Shown here: piece by piece, positions 8,031 through 15,532 of the stretch
How positions within the stretch are numbered: the first letter of the stretch is position 1
Layout of the letters: every line of letters begins with the position of its first letter
Source: CAKZRD01 sp964549155
Lineage (GTDB): Archaea > Nanobdellota > Nanobdellia > Pacearchaeales > GW2011-AR1
Length of the DNA stretch: 31,888 nucleotides
Assembly (NCBI GenBank): GCA_964549155.1
Contig: CAZJUG010000007.1
Coordinates: forward strand, 1-31,888
Direction of reading: 5' to 3'
Position numbers and translations under genes: made by a program
Notes under the pieces: generated by a model
Told to the model about the DNA's origin: nothing
Seen by the model: the letters and a program-made list of their open reading frames with translations, nothing else
Database searches by the model: none

Positions 8031-8705
8031 TCAATTTGTAATAAATATCTTTTCTTTTCCTTCAATTATTTTTCCATCTGGAGAAATACCTTTTTCTTTT
8101 ACAGAACATATTTCTATTTCTAATGGGGTGGGATTTATAGCTATAGTCTCTTCTTCAGTATATCCCATTAAAAGATAATTCTCAAACTTTTTTTCGCATT
8201 CTGTTCCATCCGAAGGTATTGAATCTTGAAGGATATTTGCGAGATTTGGATATTGGGCTTGAAATTCTGCTTGTGATTGGCTTTGAGGCAAATTTATCAT
8301 AGGATTTTTTGAGTTAAATGTAATAATTTCTTTTTCTTTAAATACCTTACAAATTCCTCTAGACTCACATTCTTTTTTATCTGCCTTAGAGCAGATACAC
8401 AAACAGTTTTCTTGTCCGCAGGTGGAGGGTTTATTTTGAGCTTTTGATTCTTTCGAGTAAGAGATAATAAACCAATCTTTAGGACTTTCTAAAAATACTG
8501 CTCCTGTTTCTCCGTCTTTCAGGGAATTTATTGTGCTTTCTATTTCTTGCATGGCATACTTCGCCTGTTCATATTTTGTATTCTGTGTAAGGATTCCTGC
8601 TATTTTGAATGCTAACATAAATAATAATACTACTGCTATAACTCCTAGGATGAACTTTCCAGATTCTTCAGTCATCCATGAACCTCTTTTGTTAATCTTC
8701 CTCAT
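8031..8705 (-). CDS. Cysteine-rich prepilin-like membrane protein
   Basis: Protein of 224 residues. The start chosen is the ATG at 8705, giving MRKINKRGSWMTEESG and then a hydrophobic helix. An upstream extension to 8855 is possible but would run through the divergent promoter and the neighbouring gene. The soluble domain has a dense cysteine motif (TCGQENCLCICSK, then ECESRGIC) that probably forms disulfides or binds metal. A further cysteine pair lies near the C-terminus. It heads a three-gene operon (8705 to 6819) with a TATA-like box at 8726-8736. Function unknown. Confidence 0.83.
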   Translation of the reverse strand: MRKINKRGSWMTEESGKFILGVIAVVLLFMLAFKIAGILTQNTKYEQAKYAMQEIESTINSLKDGETGAVFLESPKDWFIISYSKESKAQNKPSTCGQENCLCICSKADKKECESRGICKVFKEKEIITFNSKNPMINLPQSQSQAEFQAQYPNLANILQDSIPSDGTECEKKFENYLLMGYTEEETIAINPTPLEIEICSVKEKGISPDGKIIEGKEKIFITN

Positions 8706-8725
8706 CGAAATTTTTAAGAAAACCC

Positions 8726-8736
8726 GATTAATAAAG
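8726..8736 (-). promoter_or_regulatory. Promoter element CTTTATTAATC
   Basis: Minus-strand CTTTATTAATC, 21-31 nt before the ATG at 8705. The same 11 bp occur at 12684-12694, at the same distance from the start of the other operon. Confidence 0.5.
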
Positions 8737-8745
8737 TTTAGCATA

Positions 8746-8757
8746 ATATTTAAAAGG
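8746..8757 (+). promoter_or_regulatory. TATA box for the 736-residue secreted protein
   Basis: ATATTTAAAAGG, 21-32 nt before the ATG at 8778. Confidence 0.55.
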
Positions 8758-8777
8758 TTAAGTTTTTTTAAAGAGAC

Positions 8778-10988
8778 ATGGGATTTAAGAGGACTCTTAC
8801 AAATATTGTTGGCTCTGCTCTTATTGCAGGGTCTACATTGATTGGTTCTTGTCAATTAAGTCATGCTCAGAAAACAGAATCTTATGAACCAACACATACT
8901 ATCCAATTGAGTCCTCAAAAAACTAGAGATTCTAAAGAGATTCCAGTACAACTTTTTCAATATCAACAACACAATCAAAAACTGGTCTCTATGGGAAAAA
9001 CTATTCTTCCTATTGAAGCAGAGATGGATTATGAATCTGGACAAATTCTTATTTCTTATAGTTCTGGAAGAATGACTGATGACGGACCCGATTTGAGTAA
9101 ATTTTCTAAGAAGGAAAGGAGAAGTCTTCAGGGAACACAACTTGTTCCAAGGTTGAACGATTCTCATACTCTTGCTGTTGTTGTCTCTAGTTGTCCAGAA
9201 GGTGTCGATATAAAATATGAAGGACAAATGGGATGGCTCATGGGAGCAAAAGAAAATCCGGTAAGCTTGATTCCTTCTGAGAAAAAATTATCTCATCAAT
9301 TGTTTCTTTATGCGGGGAATGAGGGGATAGATAAATTAGTCGATCTCGGTGCTAAGAAGATTAGTTATGGGCTAACGGATGGGTGGGACGAACTTATTGA
9401 TCAGATTGGAGCTTCAGATAAATATAAGGTTGATGCTTCAGGTAGGGCTAGGCGATTTTTGGAAGGACTTAGAGATAAAGAAAGAGCAAGACAAGAAAGG
9501 CATGCAGAGTCCTCTTTGGAGAAAGGAGTTTCTATGGGAATTTTAGATTTACATAATGATCCAAAGCCCGGACTTGTTGGAAGGCATATGGTTGCGAGGT
9601 CAATTGATTTAACTTTAGAAAATAACACTTTTGAAGATCAGGAATTTGCTTTATATTTTAATCAGATTAGGATTGGGCAAAAAGCTTCTCAGGATGAAAT
9701 GATTGGAACTTCTGCAGGTTCTAAGTTTGGAGATGTTAGGGATATTGAAGTTAGAGTCAAGTTGCCCAAAAAAAGAACTTTGAACGATCTTTATGGTCAT
9801 TGGGAGGGGATTGCTAGGGGAAAAAAAATGGAGATGCATGTTTTGAAGGAGCCCACTTTTTTATGGATTCGATCAGGATTTATAAATTCTAAAATGAGTG
9901 GTAGAACTTATTGGCATAATTATTCTGCTAAACTGAATAAAGAAAGTCAAATAGATCTTGCTTTAAAGAGATTTATCGATGGAGGGGAGTCTAGTGCGAT
10001 TATTAAGTCCTTAACTTCAGATGGAATGACAATGTTACAAAAGAATGTTGTATATTCTCCAGAGATAAATGTGGACTTCAGTCGCCCATTGGAAAGGTTT
10101 TCGAATACTCCCTCATTTTTTTCTACGAATCTTCCTCCCTTAGATCTTTCGGGGAAATGGAAATTTAGAGGATTAGGAGGGTTCACAGCCTTGACTGATT
10201 TTCCTGGAGATTACGGGGATTTGTCTAGAGATTTCTATTTCGAGGAAGGATCAGAGATAGCTCTTCCATTAATGGGAAAAATATATAAGCATTCTGAGGA
10301 AATTATAAAAATAGTCCCTCAATTTGATTTAAACTTGTTTCTTTTAAAAGCTATCCCTTCAAAATCCAAGAATGTTCAGAAAAGTTCTTCTTTTTTTGTT
10401 AGGGGTTTAAAGGATGAACCTCAAAAATTATTTGTCACATGGGGTTATCCTCTTTCTAATTTAAAGATTCGTGAAGGGTTTTCAAGAGAGGAGATAGTAA
10501 AACATATTTGTAACTTTGCTGGAGAAAGATTTGCTGAGAGTCATGTGATTTATGAGCGAGTGGGGGGGACTTCCAAAAAAGGAGGGCAAAAAAATATTCC
10601 CATCCATACAAGGGTTTCAAAATTGACCTTGCCAGATTATCTCGGTAATTGGAAACCTGTAGCTTTTGTGAGGGATGGTGAAACAAATAGTGCCTCTAAG
10701 TTCTTAGAAAGTGAAGGGGTAACAGATGTTTTTTATTCTATAAGGGAAGATAGAATTGAGGTATTTACAGATTCAAGGAAAGAAGATTTGAGGAGGGTAA
10801 CAAAAATTGTTCCATTAGATGAAAACACTATGTCCTTTAGTTTAGATGATGCTCAAATAGCTATCCTTAGGAAGACCTTGGAGGGGAAACTAAGATCTAT
10901 ATCTGTTCCAAGTGAATCCTATTTAGAAAATTACGATTTTAATGAAATATTCCAGAAGGATGGAATGATTCTGGAAAGAAAAAGGTAG
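8778..10988 (+). CDS. Large exported lipobox protein with three G-x-W modules
   Basis: Protein of 736 residues with an N-terminal signal peptide. LIGSC with Cys25 fits the general lipoprotein pattern; SHA-Q just after it could instead be a signal peptidase I site. No catalytic family was recognised. Three segments share a pattern: DLYGHWEG (W342), DLSGKWKFRG (W461) and DYLGNWKPVA (W625). In the second and third, the G-x-W is followed by an aromatic beta stretch (DFYFEEGSEI and VFYSIREDRIEV) and then KIVP, suggesting repeated beta domains of about 100-160 residues. This could be lipocalin-like, but that is only an impression. Its stop abuts the stop of the convergent gene with no spacer. It lies between two prepilin-like operons, so a shared surface role is inferred. 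Confidence 0.82.
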   Translation: MGFKRTLTNIVGSALIAGSTLIGSCQLSHAQKTESYEPTHTIQLSPQKTRDSKEIPVQLFQYQQHNQKLVSMGKTILPIEAEMDYESGQILISYSSGRMTDDGPDLSKFSKKERRSLQGTQLVPRLNDSHTLAVVVSSCPEGVDIKYEGQMGWLMGAKENPVSLIPSEKKLSHQLFLYAGNEGIDKLVDLGAKKISYGLTDGWDELIDQIGASDKYKVDASGRARRFLEGLRDKERARQERHAESSLEKGVSMGILDLHNDPKPGLVGRHMVARSIDLTLENNTFEDQEFALYFNQIRIGQKASQDEMIGTSAGSKFGDVRDIEVRVKLPKKRTLNDLYGHWEGIARGKKMEMHVLKEPTFLWIRSGFINSKMSGRTYWHNYSAKLNKESQIDLALKRFIDGGESSAIIKSLTSDGMTMLQKNVVYSPEINVDFSRPLERFSNTPSFFSTNLPPLDLSGKWKFRGLGGFTALTDFPGDYGDLSRDFYFEEGSEIALPLMGKIYKHSEEIIKIVPQFDLNLFLLKAIPSKSKNVQKSSSFFVRGLKDEPQKLFVTWGYPLSNLKIREGFSREEIVKHICNFAGERFAESHVIYERVGGTSKKGGQKNIPIHTRVSKLTLPDYLGNWKPVAFVRDGETNSASKFLESEGVTDVFYSIREDRIEVFTDSRKEDLRRVTKIVPLDENTMSFSLDDAQIAILRKTLEGKLRSISVPSESYLENYDFNEIFQKDGMILERKR

Positions 10989-12503
10989 TTACCACTTGCA
11001 ATTATTTAAAATATCTTGGAGTGTATTGCCTAAATTTTGATCTTCTAATGAAATGTCGCATTTCAATTCATGAGATGATATTCCTGACCTACCTAAATAG
11101 TCTGATATGAAGTGAGCCGAGATTTTTATTTGTGGCTTACTCCAAGTCCAAGGCCAAATATATTTTATCTTTTCTATAGTGTACCCAGTAGGATTTAATT
11201 TTTCAATTCCATAAATTTCTCTATCTCTTTTAGAACTAATTTCAAACCAATAGTCTATATTTTTAGCATCTATAAATTTCTTATCACCCACTTTCATTTC
11301 GTTTATCTCTTTTTTAATATCCTCAGTTTTTTCTTGGGATTCTATCTTCATTGTTTTATAAACAAAATTTTGTTTAGAGGGTTCATAGATTGCGAAGAGA
11401 ATCAATTCTTTTGATTTAATCTCTAAGGGGATATTGTCCCTTCCAAAGATTAATTTAGGTTGACTATTAAGATTGATAGTTTCAGTATATATTGCTTCCA
11501 GAGAGTTGCCATAGGAGATACATATTAATTCATCTTTGTTAGTAGCCTGAATATCTAAATTATAATCTCCCATTTTGAATGAGCTAATTGGTAGAGAGTT
11601 CTTATTCAGGAGGTTTTCTCTTTTATTGAATCTTCTGTCATTAGAATCTTTAGTTAATTCAACACTCAAAATTTTTAGCTCTCCATCTTCTAATTTTTCT
11701 GAGGCTTTAACAAAACAATCTCCATTTTTACAGAGTTTCCCATTAATTTTTATTTCTTCCTCTTCTCCATCAACCTTACATACTCCTCCATAAATCTCGC
11801 AACTTTCCACACATTTTTCTGCTTCCTTCAATTGCTTTATTATTTCTTCATCTCCACAAATTATTCCAGTGCTTGGATGATATCTTGCATTGTATAAGAT
11901 TCTTAAATCTTTTCTTAGTTGATCCAAATGTGTAGAGTATAATGGTTCTTTTAGTCCTGGGAGTGTATTTTCATTTTCGTTAAAAATGAAACTCCTTAAT
12001 TCCTCTCTAAATTCTATTTTCCTCCATGGAATCATCTTTCCAGTTTCATCGTATTCTGGATTTGCAGAGCCTGTAGTAGTTTTGCTATCGAACCAAGAGA
12101 AAAGGGGATAATCTCTTTCTATATAGGACAATTTGTAATCATTTCCAGAAACTTCCATTTTTAAAAGGGTTGCAGGGTCTGCTTTTTTAAGTTGTTCCTC
12201 TATCTTATCAAAAGGAGTTTCTTGTATATCTTGTAAATTCAATAGTTTTATATCTCTTGTACCTGCTTGAACGGGAATTATTCCTACAGGATATTTACAA
12301 TTGAAAAAGAGAGACTCATCTATATCTATCATTTTATCTTCCTCTCCTGGTCCTTTAACTCCTGGGAGATTTTTTATTATGGTCCCTAAATCCATTTTAG
12401 AAATAAATACCATTGCTAAAATAACTACTGCAATGACCACAATCCAGATGATAATGCTTTCGCTTTCCATTCCAGCTTTTTTATTTAATTTTCTCAATTT
12501 CAT
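10989..12503 (-). CDS. Large prepilin-like membrane-anchored protein
   Basis: Protein of 504 residues, the largest minus-strand member of the locus. The N-terminus MKLRKLNKKAGMESES is followed by a hydrophobic helix (about residues 16-34) and a long soluble region. A cysteine cluster lies around residues 218-268 (GIICGDEE, EKCVESCEIYGGVC, KLCKNGDC), which recalls the cysteine-dense motif of the 224-residue protein at 8031-8705. Two more cysteines lie near the C-terminus. It is joined by ATGA overlap to the 54-residue gene upstream. Function unknown; its size and anchoring suggest a surface adhesin or a tip or minor subunit, which is inference. Confidence 0.83.
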   Translation of the reverse strand: MKLRKLNKKAGMESESIIIWIVVIAVVILAMVFISKMDLGTIIKNLPGVKGPGEEDKMIDIDESLFFNCKYPVGIIPVQAGTRDIKLLNLQDIQETPFDKIEEQLKKADPATLLKMEVSGNDYKLSYIERDYPLFSWFDSKTTTGSANPEYDETGKMIPWRKIEFREELRSFIFNENENTLPGLKEPLYSTHLDQLRKDLRILYNARYHPSTGIICGDEEIIKQLKEAEKCVESCEIYGGVCKVDGEEEEIKINGKLCKNGDCFVKASEKLEDGELKILSVELTKDSNDRRFNKRENLLNKNSLPISSFKMGDYNLDIQATNKDELICISYGNSLEAIYTETINLNSQPKLIFGRDNIPLEIKSKELILFAIYEPSKQNFVYKTMKIESQEKTEDIKKEINEMKVGDKKFIDAKNIDYWFEISSKRDREIYGIEKLNPTGYTIEKIKYIWPWTWSKPQIKISAHFISDYLGRSGISSHELKCDISLEDQNLGNTLQDILNNCKW

Positions 12504-12664
12504 CCTCTTCCAAACCTCATCAATCCTCGGACATATTCAACTCCTTCTGATAGTTTTCCTTTCAATCCGAGAGATATAACTGCAACAACTATTAGAATGA
12601 ATACTCCTAACATTAGCCATCCCATGAAATCTGCAGGCAGTGAGATTCCTCTTTTTGTTTTCAT
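12500..12664 (-). CDS. 54-residue single-helix class III-like membrane protein
   Basis: Small gene that is easily missed. The product begins MKTKRGISLPADFMGW, has one hydrophobic helix (WLMLGVFILIVVAVISL) and a short basic tail ending in RFGRG. The K-R-G-I pattern before the helix fits a class III processing site. The stop codon overlaps the ATG of the 504-residue gene (ATGA), and the promoter element CTTTATTAATC lies 20-30 nt upstream. Its size and layout match the 46-residue gene at 7889-8029. Confidence 0.77.
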   Translation of the reverse strand: MKTKRGISLPADFMGWLMLGVFILIVVAVISLGLKGKLSEGVEYVRGLMRFGRG

Positions 12665-12683
12665 AAGGTTTTTAGGAATTTAG

Positions 12684-12694
12684 GATTAATAAAG
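12684..12694 (-). promoter_or_regulatory. Promoter element CTTTATTAATC
   Basis: Minus strand, 20-30 nt before the ATG at 12664. Identical over 11 bp to the element at 8726-8736. Confidence 0.5.
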
Positions 12695-12727
12695 CTTTAG
12701 AAAACGGACTTCTAAAAATTAGAAAAA

Positions 12728-12740
12728 GCTTATATATTGC
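12728..12740 (+). promoter_or_regulatory. TATA box for endA
   Basis: GCTTATATATTGC, 18-30 nt before the EndA ATG at 12758. Confidence 0.6.
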
Positions 12741-12757
12741 AAATAACATAAATTATC

Positions 12758-13279
12758 ATGGCTGTCATAAAATCTACATTAGTTTCTGGGAAGGTTTCTT
12801 CAAATTCTATAGAAGCTTTTAGTCTATTTGAAAAAGAAAGATTTGGAGAGAGAACTGGGGAGAAGATTACCTACTCTTTATTTGAATGTGTATATCTTGT
12901 AGAGAATAAGAAAATGCAGATCTCAGATTCAAAAGATAAGGAAATCAAATTGAAGGATATAATTAAAAGATTTGAGAAGAGTGATAAGAATTTTCTTACA
13001 AAATATGTTGTTTTTAAGGATTTAAGAAAAAAGGGAAATTTAGTTAAAAGTGCTCTCAAATTTGGTGCGGAGTTTAGAGTTTATGAAGCTGGTTCAAATA
13101 TTGGGGAAGAACATGCAAAATGGATTCTTTTTTGTCTTTCAGAACATGATAAAATTTCTGTGAGGGATTTTTCTGCTAAGAACAGAGTAGCACATTCCAC
13201 AAACAAAAAGTTGCTTATTGCAATTGTTGATGATGAAGAAGATGTTTCATATTACGAGGCTAGGTGGTTAAAAATATGA
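12758..13279 (+). CDS. endA: tRNA-splicing endonuclease
   Basis: Cuts bulge-helix-bulge junctions to remove tRNA introns. At 173 residues it has the length of the homotetrameric (alpha4) type. The catalytic triad is visible in the C-terminal domain: Y109 in FRVYEAG, H119 in EEHAKW, and K150 in HSTNKKLL. The characteristic end VSYYEARW follows. The N-terminal half is a small alpha/beta domain with no catalytic residues, as expected. It overlaps the next gene by 4 bp (ATGA at 13276). Confidence 0.95.
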   Translation: MAVIKSTLVSGKVSSNSIEAFSLFEKERFGERTGEKITYSLFECVYLVENKKMQISDSKDKEIKLKDIIKRFEKSDKNFLTKYVVFKDLRKKGNLVKSALKFGAEFRVYEAGSNIGEEHAKWILFCLSEHDKISVRDFSAKNRVAHSTNKKLLIAIVDDEEDVSYYEARWLKI

Positions 13280-14274
13280 GTGCAAATGTTTTCGAAGTAA
13301 AACAAAAGATTATGGATTATATCTCTAGCAGAGGGCCAAGCTTACCAGCACATTTAACGAAGGTAAGTGAGATGAATTTGACTTTTACTTCTGCGATTCT
13401 TTCTGAACTTCTTTCTGATAAGAAATTAAAATTGTCTAGCTTGAGGGTTGGGTCTTCTCCGTTGTATTTAATTCCAGGTCAAGAGGAAAAACTTGAATCT
13501 TTTATTTCCAATTTAAAAGAACCTGAAGTTGAAGCATTTAAGAGACTTAAACAAAATAAAATTTTAGATGATGAAAAACAGGATTCAGTTATGAGGGTTG
13601 CACTTAGGTCAATAAGAGATTTTGCGATTCCATTAAAACATAAGGAAAAACTTTATTGGAAATATCATCTTTTATCTGATGAGAAGGCTACTCTTGCTAT
13701 TTCTGAAAGTGATGAACCTGTTCAGGCAATTGGACAAGATAGGGTCATTGGTCAGCAGATTTGGAATGATATTCAAAAGCAACAGATTTCTAAGGAGATG
13801 GTTGATGAACTTGTAAGAAAACAGGTTGAAAAGATGGTAACGGACATTAAAGAAAAAAATGCAGAAGTCCCTCAAGAGCCTATTCAAGAAGTTAAGAAGC
13901 CAGAATTTAATGACATTGAGGTAGAAAGGAAAAAACCTATTGTTCGTAGAAAGACTAAGATGCTTTCAAAGAAAGATTTGTTTTTGAAAATTTCTAATGA
14001 ATATCTGCTGGAAATTGGATTTGAGGTTTTAGAGGTTTTGAAGTCTGATGCTAATAAAGTTATTTGTAAGACTAAGAGAGAGAAAGAGTTTATTGTTATA
14101 TTTTCTAACAAAAAGAGGATAGACGAGAAAGAATTATTGAAGGATCTGAAAAAATATAATTCTTTTGGACTTCCTGTAGAGGTATTTATCAGTGGGGAAC
14201 CTTCAAAAAAGGTTTTAGAAAAGATGGATTTGTTAAGTAAGGTTCAAAAAATAGAAAAAATTAAGGAACAATAA
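13276..14274 (+). CDS. Unknown protein with winged-helix-like N-terminus, co-transcribed with endA
   Basis: Protein of 332 residues from the ATG at 13276, which forms an ATGA overlap with the endA stop; a GTG at 13264 would add four residues. The N-terminal ~70 residues look like a winged helix-turn-helix (KIMDYISSRGPSLPAHLTKV, then LTFTSAILSELLSDKKL). The middle is predicted helical and charged, with a basic linker (KKPIVRRKTK). The C-terminal ~90 residues form an alpha/beta region (FEVLEVLKSDANKVICKTK, then EFIVIFSNKK) that could be a degenerate nuclease-like or OB-like fold. The family was not recognised. Coupling to endA suggests a role in RNA or DNA handling, but that is a guess. Confidence 0.8.
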   Translation: MSANVFEVKQKIMDYISSRGPSLPAHLTKVSEMNLTFTSAILSELLSDKKLKLSSLRVGSSPLYLIPGQEEKLESFISNLKEPEVEAFKRLKQNKILDDEKQDSVMRVALRSIRDFAIPLKHKEKLYWKYHLLSDEKATLAISESDEPVQAIGQDRVIGQQIWNDIQKQQISKEMVDELVRKQVEKMVTDIKEKNAEVPQEPIQEVKKPEFNDIEVERKKPIVRRKTKMLSKKDLFLKISNEYLLEIGFEVLEVLKSDANKVICKTKREKEFIVIFSNKKRIDEKELLKDLKKYNSFGLPVEVFISGEPSKKVLEKMDLLSKVQKIEKIKEQ

Positions 14275-14275
14275 A

Positions 14276-14298
14276 CCTTAAAAAGCCCAGAGTGGAGG
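14276..14298 (+). promoter_or_regulatory. TATA box and Shine-Dalgarno for rps17e
   Basis: CCTTAAAAAGC at 14276-14286, then GGAGG at 14294-14298, 7 nt before the ATG. A clear SD is rare in this window, where most genes look leaderless. Confidence 0.55.
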
Positions 14299-14305
14299 TG
14301 TCTGT

Positions 14306-14509
14306 ATGGGAAGAATAAAGACTAAGCCTGTCAAGAGAATGGCTCGTGGTTTATTTGAAAAAGACTCAGAAATGTTCCATAAGGATTTCGATTCAAATAA
14401 AAAACTCTTGGGTAATGAGTTGCCTAGTAAGAAGACTAGGAATATTGTGGCAGGCTATCTTACAAGATTAAAGAAAAATAATAAGAAGATATTGTCTGAA
14501 AATGAGTGA
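14306..14509 (+). CDS. rps17e: Ribosomal protein eS17 (S17e)
   Basis: Small-subunit ribosomal protein of 67 residues, full length for the archaeal family. The start MGRIKTKPVKRMAR and the conserved core (FHKDFDSNKKLL, SKKTRNIVAGYLTRL) identify it. It overlaps the Alba gene by 8 bp, so the two are probably translated from one message. The start is supported by the GGAGG motif. Confidence 0.96.
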   Translation: MGRIKTKPVKRMARGLFEKDSEMFHKDFDSNKKLLGNELPSKKTRNIVAGYLTRLKKNNKKILSENE

Positions 14510-14804
14510 TCAAACGAGTTCTTATGAGAAGGGAGTCATCTTTGTAGGTAATAAACCTCTGATGAAATATGTAACTGCAGTTATCATGCAGTTCAATGTA
14601 GAAAATTTAAAAAAAGTTACTATCAAGTCTCGTGGAAAATTCATTTCAAAGGCAGTGGATGTTGAGGAAATAGTTAGGAAAAAATTTCTTAAGGAAAAAA
14701 ATTTAAAACTTAGCGAAGTGAAAATAGACTCAGAAGAATTTAAAAATAAGGAAGGCAAACCACTTACCGTATCTACTTTGATTATTGTTTTGGAGTGCCA
14801 ATAA
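14502..14804 (+). CDS. albA: Alba DNA/RNA-binding chromatin protein
   Basis: Small basic nucleic-acid-binding protein of 100 residues, used by archaea for chromatin organisation and RNA binding. The diagnostic N-terminal strand-helix IFVGNKPLMKYVTAVIMQF is present, followed by the basic KKVTIKSRGKFISKAVD segment and the C-terminal hairpin ending LTVSTLIIVL. The Alba domain fills the whole protein. It overlaps eS17 by 8 bp. Confidence 0.95.
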   Translation: MSDQTSSYEKGVIFVGNKPLMKYVTAVIMQFNVENLKKVTIKSRGKFISKAVDVEEIVRKKFLKEKNLKLSEVKIDSEEFKNKEGKPLTVSTLIIVLECQ

Positions 14805-14837
14805 GTTTATAAAGTTTAAAGTTCTAATATTTTTATG

Positions 14838-14998
14838 CAGAGACTATACTTAACCTGCTTTAATGGCATTAAGTTAGTTAAATCTCTGTCTTTTCTGAGG
14901 GCTTTTTATTGATTCTTTCCAGGGCCTTTAGATTGACTTTTTACCAACATTTTAAGAATATCTTTAGGCCCTCTTTGGAATCTATAAGACTCTTAGAT
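14838..14998 (+). ncRNA. Candidate structured RNA or long structured 5' leader
   Basis: This stretch between Alba and the convergent membrane gene holds strong inverted repeats. Hairpin 1 (14838-14888) has four nested stems: CAGAGA/TCTCTG, CTA/TAG, ACTTAA/TTAAGT and TGC/GCA with a 7-nt loop. Hairpin 2 (14921-14972) pairs AGGGCCT with AGGCCCT and, past a TT/TT internal loop, AGAT with ATCT. A weaker third lies near 14980-14998 (ATCT-AAGA against TCTTAGAT). A TATA-like GTTTATAAAG at 14805-14814 would start transcription near 14838. It could be a stand-alone RNA or the leader of the 30-codon ORF at 15017. No known RNA family was recognised. Confidence 0.4.
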
Positions 14999-15016
14999 AT
15001 AAAACAAGGAGGAAAA

Positions 15017-15109
15017 ATGAGAACAAAGGATACATCTCTTGAGTTGGAAGATTTGTCTGACTCTGAGAGAGAATATTTGAGAAGTATACATAGTCTAGAA
15101 AGAGATTAA
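15017..15109 (+). CDS. Possible 30-residue protein
   Basis: Short ORF beginning MRTKDTSLELEDLSD, acidic and predicted helical. It has a good GGAGG Shine-Dalgarno at 15008-15012, five bases before the ATG. The SD is the main support; the length is not convincing by itself. An in-frame extension upstream has only a TTG start and runs through the hairpins, so it is disfavoured. It may be a leader peptide or a small regulator. Confidence 0.35.
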   Translation: MRTKDTSLELEDLSDSEREYLRSIHSLERD

Positions 15110-15117
15110 GTCTGGGT

Positions 15118-15387
15118 CTATTTTTTTGACTTTTGCTTAGCTGTGCTTGTGAGTTGCCTTTCTATATTTAGAAGAGTTTGGCTCATTTCTTTTATTCTTT
15201 TGTCTATCTCTTTTATCTTAGAGAACTTCCTATATTCTAATATTCCTTTGAAAAAGAGAAATATTAAATAGGCTATGAAAAGTATTCCCGCTGTCTGAAA
15301 TATTCTAATTAGTGTCGTGAATCCGGGTATTGAGGGCAAACTTCCTATTGTTTCTGTAATGTTCATAACAGATGTAATGTTTTCCAT
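15118..15387 (-). CDS. Small membrane protein with C-terminal coiled coil
   Basis: Protein of 89 residues with one hydrophobic helix at about residues 33-50 (AGILFIAYLIFLFFKG). A charged coiled-coil-like tail follows (KIKEIDKRIKEMSQTLLNIERQL) and ends in lysines. No family was recognised. It is convergent with the short ORF at 15017. Confidence 0.65.
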   Translation of the reverse strand: MENITSVMNITETIGSLPSIPGFTTLIRIFQTAGILFIAYLIFLFFKGILEYRKFSKIKEIDKRIKEMSQTLLNIERQLTSTAKQKSKK

Positions 15388-15429
15388 TTAGATTTTCAAG
15401 ATAATGCTATTTTTAAACATAACCAAACT

Positions 15430-15440
15430 CTTAAAAATCC
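15430..15440 (+). promoter_or_regulatory. TATA box for the CAU tRNA
   Basis: CTTAAAAATCC, 21-31 nt before the mature 5' end at 15461. Confidence 0.5.
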
Positions 15441-15460
15441 TCTTTTTAGAGATATATTAT

Positions 15461-15532
15461 GGCTCTGTAGCTCAGCGGTAGAGCGCGGCTCTCATAAGGC
15501 CGAGGTCGGGAGGTCAGCACTCCCTAGAGCCA
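15461..15532 (+). tRNA. tRNA with CAT anticodon (elongator Met or Ile2)
   Basis: 72 nt cloverleaf. Acceptor GGCTCTG/TAGAGCC, D stem GCTC/GAGC, anticodon stem CGGCT/GGCCG around loop CTCATAA (anticodon CAT), T stem GGGAG/CTCCC, discriminator A, no encoded CCA. The anticodon stem lacks the three G:C pairs typical of initiators, so it is elongator Met or the Ile(CAU) species whose C34 is modified. The T loop GTCAGCA is odd: the usual TTCRANN is not matched, with G at 54 and G at 58. No intron is seen. Confidence 0.85.

Noticed and set aside
8706..8855. N-terminal extension of the cysteine-rich prepilin-like gene to an upstream start
   Set aside because: It would run through both divergent promoters and into the coding start of the neighbouring gene. 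The ATG at 8705 gives the expected MRKINKRG N-terminus and correct promoter spacing.
8856..10686. Several minus-strand ORFs inside the 736-residue gene
   Set aside because: Low-complexity shadow frames opposite a long open frame with a good signal peptide and promoter.
14909..15016. In-frame 36-residue extension of the 30-codon ORF
   Set aside because: Its only start is a TTG inside the hairpin region, while the ATG at 15017 has a strong GGAGG.
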